This document shows positions 46,193 to 57,200 of a stretch of 64,000 bases of DNA, piece by piece. Under the pieces are notes generated by a model that was not told the origin of the DNA, did no database searches, and saw only the letters and a list, made by a program, of their open reading frames with translations. Both the position numbers and the translations under genes were made by a program. Source of the DNA: Bolinopsis microptera (Eukaryota; Ctenophora; Tentaculata; Lobata; Bolinopsidae); contig NC_087079.1 in NCBI RefSeq assembly GCF_026151205.1, forward strand, positions 13,233,945-13,297,944, read 5' to 3'. The first letter of the stretch is position 1. Each line of letters opens with the position of its first letter.

Positions 46193-49168
46193 ATGACAAA
46201 TTTTAATAATGCAGCTGATAGGTTTCACAACCTCTGCATTGGTCATTGTAACATTCAAGGAGGGCTTCTCAATTTAGCTAAAAGTAATGAACTTTCCCAA
46301 CTTATTAGAGATCATAAATTAGACATACTTTCCCTAAATGAGATGAATCTTAATGATACTATTGACACAGACACCATAAATATTCCTTCCTCCTTCAACC
46401 TTATGCGATGCGACAGGCCAAACAGTTCTAGGGGTGGTTGTGGCTTAATGATAAACAAAAAACTAGCTTACACAGAATTAGTTATGGATAGTAAGCTTGA
46501 TAACATTGAAGCATTATGGGTGAAGCTTAAGAATAGCAAGATCAATGTTTGCTGCTTCTATCGCTCTGGAAATTATTGCAGTGTTGATAACTTTATTGAA
46601 TACATTCATTTTTGCATGAAAAAATTGAATGGGAAAAAGGTTATCTGGATTGGGGATATAAACATTGACCAGAATAATATCTCATCCACCCAGTACAAAA
46701 AATTAGATATGACCTTGAGATGTTACAATCTAGTTCAAACCATTCAAGGGATAACTAGAGTTGCTAAACGTGGAGACAATGTTACCCAGACTACTATTGA
46801 TGTAATATTCACTAACTGTTATGCAGATTTTGTCCAATCTTCTGTTCTTGATGAACGTATTGGAGATCATCAAGCTATTATGTGTGAGATAGATTGTAAA
46901 GTACCTATAGCTCCTAAATTTGAGAAGGTTGAAATTAGAAATCATTGTAAACGTAATGTTAAACAATTCTTAGACTATCTAGACACCTGTTCTGATTACA
47001 GTCCACTATTGGAAAGTACAGATGTTGAAGCTATCACAGCTGGCCTTTGTCATCATATTGAACAGGCATATGCAACCTTCTTCCCTTGCAAGACCATAGA
47101 AAGGCATGAAAAGTTCATACATAAACCTTCTACTGAACTTGTATATGCCATTAATCATACACATTTTCTTCTAAAGAAATTCCGTAAAAAGAAGGATAAG
47201 AGAGACAATGGAAATTGCAATAAATGTGGTACATGTAGCAAATGTATAAAGTGTAATGAGGCCTGGGATTGCTACAAGATTCAGAGAAATATTAGAAATA
47301 AATTAGCTAAAACCTGCAAAAAGGCTAATGTAATCGATGATCTACAAGTTAAAAGTGCCAAGAATGATCTTAAAGGGATATGGAAAACTATCAAACTGGC
47401 ATCAAATATGACCCCTGGTACAACTAATTGTCAAACTATCAATGAGAATGATCCTGAGCTATTTAACTTTCATTTTGCAAATGTTGGATCAAGATTACAA
47501 AATCAGGCCCCCAATATTGAAAGAGTTAGTTTTACTGATTTTTTACCTCCTAGAACTTCTAATATCTCATTTGATAGATTCCAAGAAATAAATGAAACTG
47601 ATATCCTAATGTATGTCGAAACGCTCAAGAATGACAAGGCCTCATATGACAATGTGCCTCTATTTTTACTTAAGCAAGCTGTACCACACATAGTTGAGCC
47701 ACTGACCCACATTGTCAATCTGAGCCTTAATACAGGTGTTGTACCAACCCTTTGTAAAAAAGCTAGAGTAACTCCCATCCATAAGGCAGGAATGAAAGAT
47801 GATCCTAATAATTACAGGCCAATATCCATCCTTCCACTTGTAGGAAAACTTATAGAATACTTTGTCGGCAAGCAACTCACTGATTACATGGAAGAGAACA
47901 AACTTTTCATCCGGCATCAATATGGCTTTCGGAAAAATCACTCCACAACTTATCTGATGTACGATCTGATGGACGAAATATATATGAGTAAATCTAAGTC
48001 TTATAAACCAGGAATCATCTTTCTTGATCTTAAGAAGGCCTTTGACACAGTGACTCATGAAATATTGCTTCAAAAATTGGCATATTATGGAATTGGTGGC
48101 ATTGCTTTAACCTGGTTTAAGAACTTCTTATCTTGTAGATATCAATGCACTAGGATCAATGGCAATCTAAGCTCATTTTTAGAAGTTCTGAGTGGTGTAC
48201 CACAAGGAAGCATCATTGGGCCTATATTATTTAGTATCTTCATAAATGACATCATTTATGCCTGTAACCTATCTAAGCCCTTTCTATTTGCAGATGATGG
48301 TGCACTATTCTTTGATCAAACCTGCAGAAGCACATTTATAAACATGAAAATAGAACTTATGACAATCTTTAAATGGCTCAGTGTTAATAAATTATCACTC
48401 AATGAAAAGAAGACTGAATTCCTATTGTTTGATTCTGTTGACCAACATGATGAAATAACCATTGATTGTAATGAGGTAACTTTCACAATCAAGGAGTGCA
48501 AAGAGACAAAATATCTTGGCCTCATTCTAGATAGTAAATTAAACTTCAAAAGCCATGTAGATTATATTATTAGGAAGGTCATGAAGAGAATTGGTGCCAT
48601 GTATAGAAGTAAAGCACTGCTACCCATTAAATATAGGAAAATGTTTGCCAATGCACTCATGTTGCCACAATTCGATTATTTAGACACGATCTATTGTAGA
48701 GCTGGCAAGACAAAACTTGCTGAACTTGACACTCTGTACAAAAAGGTAGCCAAAATAGCTCTCAACGTTCCAAAAACAGAGAGCAGCCTTAATGTTTATA
48801 GAGACATGAAATGGTTACCACTCCATCTTAGACGACAACTCCATCTGTCAAATTATATGTTTAGAATCATCCATGACAATTGTCCTACAAACTTTATGAA
48901 CAAATTTAGTTACATATCAGGAGGTAGTAGGAGCGGCGAAAGCTGCAACCTTTATGTCAATAGATCAACATCACATAAAAACTTTCAATACTTGGGGGCA
49001 AAATGTTGGAATAATGTTCCAACAGATCTACGAAATCTGCCCGATGTTAAAAGCTTTAGTGATTCGTATAAGAAACAGCTACTATCATCTATAACAACAG
49101 ACCCTAATTATACCGTCGACAATTCATATGACAAATTTTACACTGCAATCATAGTCGCCGATAACTAA
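46193..49168 (+). CDS. LINE ORF2: endonuclease and reverse transcriptase
   Basis: 991 aa, intact. It nicks target DNA and reverse-transcribes the element RNA there. The N-terminal AP-type endonuclease shows LCIGHCNIQG, LSLNEMNLN (catalytic Glu), GGCGLMI, WIGDINID, TIDVIFTN and IGDHQAIM. At about residues 340-365 there is a Cys-rich insertion (CNKCGTCSKCIKCNEAWDC) between the two domains. The RT has NNYRPISILPLVGKLIE, QYGFRKNHST, FLDLKKAFDTVTHEIL, SGVPQGSIIGPILFSIFIND and the catalytic FADDG near residue 698. The C-terminus has the NxxPTxLRNLP...F type tail. Lack of damage suggests a recent insertion. Confidence 0.96.
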   Translation: MTNFNNAADRFHNLCIGHCNIQGGLLNLAKSNELSQLIRDHKLDILSLNEMNLNDTIDTDTINIPSSFNLMRCDRPNSSRGGCGLMINKKLAYTELVMDSKLDNIEALWVKLKNSKINVCCFYRSGNYCSVDNFIEYIHFCMKKLNGKKVIWIGDINIDQNNISSTQYKKLDMTLRCYNLVQTIQGITRVAKRGDNVTQTTIDVIFTNCYADFVQSSVLDERIGDHQAIMCEIDCKVPIAPKFEKVEIRNHCKRNVKQFLDYLDTCSDYSPLLESTDVEAITAGLCHHIEQAYATFFPCKTIERHEKFIHKPSTELVYAINHTHFLLKKFRKKKDKRDNGNCNKCGTCSKCIKCNEAWDCYKIQRNIRNKLAKTCKKANVIDDLQVKSAKNDLKGIWKTIKLASNMTPGTTNCQTINENDPELFNFHFANVGSRLQNQAPNIERVSFTDFLPPRTSNISFDRFQEINETDILMYVETLKNDKASYDNVPLFLLKQAVPHIVEPLTHIVNLSLNTGVVPTLCKKARVTPIHKAGMKDDPNNYRPISILPLVGKLIEYFVGKQLTDYMEENKLFIRHQYGFRKNHSTTYLMYDLMDEIYMSKSKSYKPGIIFLDLKKAFDTVTHEILLQKLAYYGIGGIALTWFKNFLSCRYQCTRINGNLSSFLEVLSGVPQGSIIGPILFSIFINDIIYACNLSKPFLFADDGALFFDQTCRSTFINMKIELMTIFKWLSVNKLSLNEKKTEFLLFDSVDQHDEITIDCNEVTFTIKECKETKYLGLILDSKLNFKSHVDYIIRKVMKRIGAMYRSKALLPIKYRKMFANALMLPQFDYLDTIYCRAGKTKLAELDTLYKKVAKIALNVPKTESSLNVYRDMKWLPLHLRRQLHLSNYMFRIIHDNCPTNFMNKFSYISGGSRSGESCNLYVNRSTSHKNFQYLGAKCWNNVPTDLRNLPDVKSFSDSYKKQLLSSITTDPNYTVDNSYDKFYTAIIVADN

Positions 49169-49400
49169 GTAACTTCTAATTCTTTTAAATCTGAGGCATA
49201 TATAATTGATGTATCGAAAAGATATTCCCTTTTTTACCACCTTACCATTCTGATTGATTTTGCACATGACTGACATGTTTTAACTGGAGAAGGGGTTCCC
49301 ACAGTGGTAGTTTTATAAACCACTTTTAATTTATTGACCTATTATACTTAGTGGTAGTTTTATAGACCACATTTAATTTATTAACTTATCATACTTAGTA

Positions 49401-50717
49401 TTTTTTTTTGGTGACTGTATCACCCAGTTTTAACATTTGATAATTGTACAGTTTATTGACGACACATTGACTGAATGTTATTTTATATTCTAATTTATAT
49501 TCTAGATATTTTATTTATTTTACAACAGACGACAACTTCCTGTTTTTTCTTCTATATTAGTTACTCTTATCTCTTGTACAGACTTTTTTACAAGGACATT
49601 GACAAATGATACTCACATTAGGCATTCATTATTGCATCTAAATTATTTCACTTGCATTAGGCTTAGAAATTTATTCTCTGGTCAACAGATTTCAAATGTT
49701 TAATTAATTTGTAGTATGACAGTAAGGTATATAAGAAGTTATTTAATTTTGCTTGGGCTATTATATTGACTAGGTATTGAGGTTTAATGATGATATGGAA
49801 TTTGAATTCTATATAAATTTACACTATGTGGTTGGGGCATTTTGCATAGTAAATATGGTTACTACTCATATATATCATATTATTTGATTGGTATTCGATT
49901 TCTGATTATTTCTCTAGGAATATGATTATTATATCTCAATTTGGCTTTAGGTAGGGTGCCCCGCTAAAAGAACTGGATTCTTCCAGGAAGCATCCCGTGC
50001 ACAGAGCTTGGTCTACATATATATTAAATTATTAACCATTCATTCTGTATGTGCACGAAAATTTATTTCAATCAATTCCCAAATTTCGTCATGTCGGTTA
50101 ACGACTATAGAATACATTTCAGAGAACTTCGTGTTCTTTCTGTCATGTCAAGGTACAGTTTAAATAACTGTACCAAGTACACGAAGTGGACGCAGAGACT
50201 TTAATTCGAACTGCTAAAATTTTCGTTTATCTTGGAAAAGAAAAAGTCGGATTGGTAATCCCAAAAAAATATATAAAATATAATTTTGTCTGCTTTAATT
50301 GATACTTTAAAATACAATTGTTGTTTTCTTGAATTGTTGTTTTCTTGAAAGAACTGAATGCCTGTTTAAATGTTGGGCTACCAAAACAAACATTTGATCC
50401 ATAACAGCTTGTGTACCTCTAGGCATTATTGACATACTTCGAATGAAACTATATCTTAATATTATTAACGTATCTAAGATCTACACCACGTACATCGCAG
50501 TGTTCACACAATGTACTGAACACCATGCCACGTAGTGTTGTTGTTCTTTGTGAAGACGAATTTGTAACACGTTCTAGTCATTACTCTTCGATATATTCCG
50601 TTAATTTCATCGATTTACTGATTTAAAGCCTTCTATTGTAGTGTTGATTGTACGTGTTTAAACCTAATCGACACTGATGAATCCCCAAACTGTAGCACTG
50701 TGTGGGTCTTGGTGTAT
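49401..50717. other. Gene-free stretch, LINE 3' end and flank
   Basis: No gene seen. The first part is probably LINE 3' UTR; the rest is AT-rich. Confidence 0.45.
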
Positions 50718-50942
50718 TAGCCCGGTTCATAAAACAAAAATATTATCCAATAATTACGGCGATAGGCTTATCTGTTGTTCCTTAGGCCAAATAACTACCA
50801 AAAAAATTTTGAAGCTTCAACTCCAACCGGAAACACCCCCACATGCCACGCCCATTTTTTTCATCAATTTTTAACAGGTAAAAATCTTCATATCATCAAT
50901 TTAGGCATGAAGGAGTGCTTTTAGTGCTCCAAAAGTTTGGGG

Positions 50943-51125
50943 TCTAATAGTAATGGTAGAAAAAGGTTAACTTTAGTCAAAGTCTCAAGTCTCCACGGCG
51001 CTTGGTTTAGGCGCACCGGATCTCGCGTCTCCGCCTCCGCCGCGTGATTGGTAGCGCCAGAACTAAAGGTCGTAGAGACATGAGACTTCAACTAAAGTTA
51101 ACCTTTTCCTACCATTTATATTAGA
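50943..51125. repeat. Nested palindrome inside the left foldback arm
   Basis: About 50-bp imperfect arms (ggtagaaaaaggttaacttt against its inverse with a few changes) enclose a GC-rich loop of about 80 bp containing cgcctccgccgcg. The right arm carries the inverse copy at about 52461-52645. Confidence 0.85.
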
Positions 51126-51504
51126 GTAGCACAGACTCAGAGCTCTAAACACATTTCTTCATCCTTAAAACGACAATCATATGAATTTTGCCTGTAAAAG
51201 TTGATATCTTGATGTCAATTAACATCGTAAGCTTTTAAAACTAAAATTAATTAAATGAGTCATAATACTTCACACAATATTTACACACAATATGAAAATA
51301 TAAATACAGGAAGTCTCTTGGATTCGACATTGAACTTTTCTCGGTCCCTGCACTGGAAAGTGGAACTGATCCTTTAAAGAAGTCAGCAGGTTCTGATTTA
51401 GGTACCCTGGTTTTCGGATCGCCATGTCTTCACAAGCAAGCTGTCTAATCTTCGTTGCCAAAAGGAATTTTGTTGCCAGAGGAATATTTTCGTCAAACTA
51501 GGAT

Positions 51505-51695
51505 TTAAATGAGGTCTTAATTTCTTTATAACTCGTCACCGATAGGATCAGCATTGATGAGGTCCAATAATTCCTTCATAGCTCGTCACTGACAGGATCA
51601 TTATCAATGAGATCCAATGATTCCTTCATAGCTCGTCACTGACAGGGTCACCGATCACTATTAATAAGGTCTGATGATTTCTTCGTAAATAACGA
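51505..51695. repeat. 50-bp tandem repeat in the foldback centre
   Basis: ctcgtcac recurs at 51532, 51582 and 51632, within units that contain ccttcatagctcgtcactga. Three to four imperfect copies. Confidence 0.8.
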
Positions 51696-52877
51696 GGTAC
51701 AGTAATCTCTTACTGATACGTCAAGACAAAGTTAAGTAAATAACTATAAATATCCAAGCATTAGCTAACAAAGTAGCATCTGGTTCTAATTCCTTTACCA
51801 AGTTTTCAGTAATGGATCTAAAATCTAAATGAATCTCTTCTGTAAACTGATTTTCTTGAAGCTGAAGGACTGATTCCCTCTCCAAGATGGGGGAATATTT
51901 GTTAAATTCTTGTAGGATTCATGAAGAGGGGAAATTCTCCACGGTATAGAGGGGAAATTCTCCACGCCATAGATGGCATATTCCCAATACTCGACCAGCT
52001 CGTTCTCGACTGCTCGACTATGAACTGCTCATTCATAAACATTAGTCTCCGGAATGCGACTTCATTGTAAGAGAGCTTGGAAGAGGGCAAATTCCCCCAG
52101 TAATGTTTGTTTTCACTAGTATTGTAATGCAAGAAATTTTGCAACACAATGCAACCAACGAAGTTTCAACTGAAAAGGTTCATATAATATGATTGTTGGA
52201 TTATTAATAAAAGACTGTTCTAGTGTTCTTACCTCTGACAGTTCCAGGGTGTGGAGACGTGGAATCCAAAAGACTTCCTGTATTTATATTTTCATATTGT
52301 GTGTAAATATTGTGTGAAGTATTATGACTCATTTAATTAATTTTAGTTTTAAAAGCTTACGATGTTAATTGACATCAAGATATCAACTTTTACAGGCAAA
52401 ATTCATATGATTGTCGTTTTACGGATGAAGGAATGTGTTTAGAGCTCTGAGTCTGTGCTACTCTAATATAAATGGTAGGAAAAGGTTAACTTTAGTTGAA
52501 GTCTCATGTCTCTACGACCTTTAGTTCTGGCGCTACCAATCACGCGGCGGAGGCGGAGACGCGAGATCCGGTGCGCCTAAACCAAGCGCCGTGGAGACTT
52601 GAGACTTTGACTAAAGTTAACCTTTTTCTACCATTACTATTAGACCCCAAACTTTTGGAGCACTAAAAGCACTCCTTCATGCCTAAATTGATGATATGAA
52701 GATTTTTACCTGTTAAAAATTGATGAAAAAAATGGGCGTGGCATGTGGGGGTGTTTCCGGTTGGAGTTGAAGCTTCAAAATTTTTTTGGTAGTTATTTGG
52801 CCTAAGGAACAACAGATAAGCCTATCGCCGTAATTATTGGATAATATTTTTGTTTTATGAACCGGGCTATGGTGTAT

Positions 52878-54210
52878 GTGTGTGTGTGTGAACTTGTTCT
52901 TTTGTTAAACTTTGATCCTTCTAATCATTGTTATTGAACAATGAGCACGGTACGTGTTTAGTTAAAGTTCGCCTGATACCATTCAATCTTGCTCCACTGT
53001 TGGTAATAAAAGTCCACTGTTGGTATTAAAAGTCCACTGTTGGTAAATCTGCGATTCTGGCTTTGTAATCTGTACGGTAATATATCTAGTTCCGAATAAG
53101 GCGGTCAGATTTTCTAAATAAATTTAATTTTCTTTTCTATTGCATTAATATTGTTCTCGACCGGATGTGACAGCAAAATGATGAGTTGAAAATGTGTTCG
53201 AAACGGAACACTGACTTTGTTTAAATCTCGATTAGCAATCACTTCACTAAACTGAACATAAGTTATTATGATAAATGGTCGTTATTTAAATGCCAGAAAC
53301 TAAACACGCCCAAACCGGCCGATTTATGGAGATTCAAAACCAATTTAGTTTTCAAGTTTCTACCAATCTTTCCACCAGTAATTTTCTCTCGAAGAGAACG
53401 CATCCGGGTTGAGGCCCGTGTTCATCCTATTGTATTGATAGATTCAGCTAATCCTAATATAATGCATATAATTGATTATCATATAATTGAAAACGTAAAG
53501 ATTGGCTTCTTCAGACCAATACTTAGCCAGCCTTTATTACTTGCAATTATTTGGGCACAGTGACCAGTAAGTACTGTCTTGATGTCGACTTTGTCAGTAT
53601 AATAGTACAATGTATTAGCTTTGTTCCGATTTGTAACCATTACGTTTTATTAAACGAACCTGTCATGACCGGTAGAGTTGCCAGTTTTGATCAGAAGAAG
53701 TATTATCTACATAGCTTTCTTACACCGTAATGCTAAATTGTCATGGATTTACATAGATATTCCAATTAATTTTGCTAGTTGTAAATTTCAAGCGTGAGGC
53801 TCCAATGATCTACAATCGTCTGCCTGTTACCATCACCTCAGCTCAATCTTTGGAATCTTTTAAAGCTTTTCTTAAAACGTACCTTTTCTAACTGTCCCCA
53901 GATGAACTTGAAAAACTTTATCGATAACTATTCTGGTCATACTTAATATTCGATCTTTGCATGATAAATTTAATTACCATTTTCGGGCTTTAGTATTGAC
54001 GTTATATTTTCAAGCATAAGTTATCTTTTAGCTCAGTATTCATGATACTTTCTGGGATGACTAGTTTAAACACTGCTGAGTATAAGTTTTATCTTAAAAG
54101 CGGTGTTATTAAATTTCAATTTATTATTATTATTGATTATGATTTTAAGTAGTAAATTACTATTGGATCTTGCACAACGTGCCTGTAAGTAGAAAATACC
54201 TCTTAATAGA
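52878..54210. other. Gene-free stretch with a LINE tail remnant
   Basis: No host gene. A LINE remnant is at 53800-53899. A plus-strand open segment at about 53305-53560 (LWRFKTNLVFKFLPIF) has no known domain. ccactgttggtaataaaagt is repeated near 52995-53045. Confidence 0.45.
53800..53899 (+). pseudogene. LINE ORF2 C-terminal scrap
   Basis: Encodes RAPMIYNRLPVTITSAQ, then SLESFKAFLKTYLF and a stop: the typical final motif of LINE RTs (W/YN.LP..I....S...FK..LK..L). Everything upstream is lost. Confidence 0.6.
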
Positions 54211-57200
54211 GTATCTGGTCAAAACCTGGCACAACTTAGCGAGTTTAGAAGGTTTGAGATGTTATTTGTGCTCCCCAGGGTCTCTACTTCAAAAAAAATT
54301 TGGGTGGATAATTTTTTATGTTTGTTTAAACCCGTGACCACGCCCTTTTTAAAGCGTGGGAAAAATTTGACCAAAATTATCCAAATTTGCCTATATTATT
54401 TGATGAAGGTTTCTAAATGGCTTTTTATGATACTGTCAGTATAATTTGAACATAAACAAGGTAAAATACAATTAATTGAACTTAAGTGGCGCCTTAACCA
54501 CGCCCATTTACGCCATTTTTGGCGCAAAATGATGAAATTTCAAATTTTGTTGTAGCATCATGTGGGGTATCAAACCTTAGGTATTTTGACACGAGAAAAT
54601 GATTGATCGTGACATTATGCTTCTCAGGGGCTATCTAAGGTGAGCAAGCTGTTCAAATAAAACTCGACATTATAAAGCAAATTATCAAATTTAGAAAAGA
54701 AGTCAAAATCAAGAAACAAAGTATTGGTAACCTGCAATTAAAATTCATCTATTCTTACAGTTGACACAAAGACAATAGTCAGTACACTTTAATTGTCCTT
54801 CTGCTCTAAAGCATGAACATACTTTCTTTTGACAACCTGTTTTGCACTTGCAAGTTTTAAACAGGTCGTCAGGTAGTAAGTTCAAGTTCTTGCAAGGGAA
54901 CAGTTCACCTTCGTTATCTACCCAACTAAAATCTGTTGGTTCCAGGTGGGTATAATCCATCGCTAAAAGATCACTGCATACCTTGTACAAAAACCACCAT
55001 CGTTTGATGTGTCCTTCTATGATAGAGTGAGAAGTAGGTTCTAATTCCAGAACTGAACTGGATCTCTTCCAAGTTAGTACCCTGAGCTCATCAAAGGTTT
55101 TGGCTAGACACGTGCTCCTGCAGCTTGCAGCAACCTTCACTAAGTACTGCTCAGCTTCTTGAATTTGCTCGTCATCCAGGGTAAACTTCTCTCCGAACTT
55201 TTTTAATGCAACTTCCGGGTTAGCATTAAGGCTGCTCTTCTTAGTCCCTATCTTACTTAGGTAGTCAGCGCCTGTACCCAAATGAGCTTTCAAAAGATTC
55301 TTGCAGAATTGTTCCCCCAGGTTCAAATACATTGTATGTATAGGAAACATCTTTTTGTTACTCCCTCGGCCCTTCTGAAGGTACAGTTTTTGTAGTCCTT
55401 GTTGACTGAAATGTTTGAAGTAGAACAACAAAAGTATCAAGACATCAGTATCATCAGAAATAACAGTGACTGAAGACGGTAAACAGTTAATGACATCCCA
55501 TTGAATGTGAGGTATTAGCCTCATATCCGCCTCTTCAAATGGCAGTTGAAGTTCACTTATTTCAGCAATATCCATAGCGCTGTTCAGATGTTGAGCTGGA
55601 ATCGAATCTTCTCCATCTACAGTGCCGCTAACTATCAATTGTCTATTTACTCGCTTGGCCAAATGAAGCAAATATGACTTGGCGAATCGTTGGAATTTCA
55701 CCTTATTATCACTTAGAGGCCAAAACTTCCCCATTTGTTCCGGTACCTTTGTGTTTTCGTTAATCATAGCAACCCTGATCACACCCTTAGCCTCGGCAAG
55801 CCTTATTCGTCGTTCACCACTCTTTAAGGATGAGTCAAGATAGCTATCAAATATGATATGAAACACCTCGGCAGTTGGGTTGTTCTTCAAAATTCTTGCA
55901 AACGCTTCAGCAATCATGGAACCGAATGTCCAAGAGACATGCTTCCAGGTTAGATTAAAACAGAGTGGCGCGGAAGCTTCTTGAACAGCCTTGTCAAGAT
56001 TCTGGCCTCTGATGAAAGACATAAAGTCAATAACAACAGCATTGTTTTCACCTGGAAGGTAGTTGTAATCGTCTACTGTCAGCTTTGCACGGTTTTCTAC
56101 TTCTCCAGACATTTCATGTTTTCTGGGCTTCTCCATAAGCAGGCCATCAAATAGAGGATTATATCTAGTAAGATCATACTTTAACACTTCACGCAGATCA
56201 CCTTTCTTTTCTTTGGCTATGTTCAAAGTTTTAATTGCCAACCTTGAAGACTTTTCATTCTTTTTGACTGCTTTTGAACTGTCGTCAAATTTAACTGATG
56301 GTACGTGATCAATGGGTAAGAGATTGTGCTTTGTGATCTTATCTGACAAGAGCCTGGTCTTATCAACATAAACAAGCCTGTGAAATTCATTATATTTTTC
56401 TTCCGCTTGTTTGAAGAATTGGCAATGTTGATCAGCGATATATACATCCGCATAAACTTGCGTCACAATGTTTTTAACTTGACCATGATGTTCTTTGAGG
56501 AAAGGGTTACCCTGTAAGCCTATGTACTCTGCGAGGTTTCGAGTATGACTATTGATCTCTTTAGTTTTTGATGGACGAAGATGATGATGAACTTGCATTT
56601 CAGAGTTACCTCGTGGTATATCAGGCACCACTCCGCAACATAATCAGCTGATTTAGTGTTGCCAATTATCCCATGAGAACTCTTGGCACTCTTATTGATA
56701 GTCTGCTCAAGAGCTAGGTCTGGGGATACAGCATTAAACGACCCAGGTGTTCTCTTTACTACGAAATTTCCTCGAATAAATGCATCATAGAGTTCAGGGT
56801 GGGTTGTTTTGGCCCTTTTTAATAGCTCAAGATGAAAAGATCCGTAGCGTAAATAATTCAACGCATCACAGCCCAAAAATATTGGTAGGAGGCGTTCCAA
56901 AGTTTTCATGTTAAGGAAGAAGTCCCCATCTCTCTCAGAACGCACAAAATCTTTAATTGTGTCGATGATTTTCACAAAGTTGAGCCAAAATCTACATTGT
57001 GATGAGTTTTCACTACATTTGATTGAGAACGCTTCGATATCATCCATTAGTCGTTTCACTTCTTTACATGTTTGCAGTTCAGAAATTAAAGTCGTCGACT
57101 CAGTTTTGAGGTTCTGTACAAGAGCACACTGCAGCTGATCAAGTTTCTGTATTGCTATTGAGTAGTCGTTCATAGAGTTCTCTTTCCAGAAAGCTTCCAT

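Larger units (their letters stand above)
45230..49400 (+). mobile_element. LINE retrotransposon with two intact ORFs
   Basis: ORF1 (SGNH-like) is followed after 154 bp by ORF2 (AP endonuclease plus RT); neither has a stop or frameshift. SGNH-type ORF1 plus APE-RT is typical of the CR1/L2 group. The 3' UTR holds a two-copy tandem of about 49 bp (gtggtagttttat.gaccac) at 49302-49398. The exact 5' and 3' ends were not found; the unit may reach about 49,950. Confidence 0.85.
50718..52869. mobile_element. Foldback transposon with about 608-bp inverted arms
   Basis: The arms 50718-51326 and 52262-52869 are inverted and nearly identical (a few mismatches, such as catccttaaaa against catccgtaaaa). 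Termini are tagcccggttcataaaac and its inverse. The perfect 8-bp duplication tggtgtat flanks the element (50710-50717, 52870-52877). The 935-bp centre holds a 50-bp tandem repeat (51505-51695) and no recognisable transposase. Each arm contains a second, nested inverted repeat (50943-51125 and about 52461-52645). Confidence 0.93.

Noticed and set aside
51902-52147. 81-aa minus frame in the foldback centre as a transposase
   Set aside because: Too short, no catalytic motif, no recognisable family.
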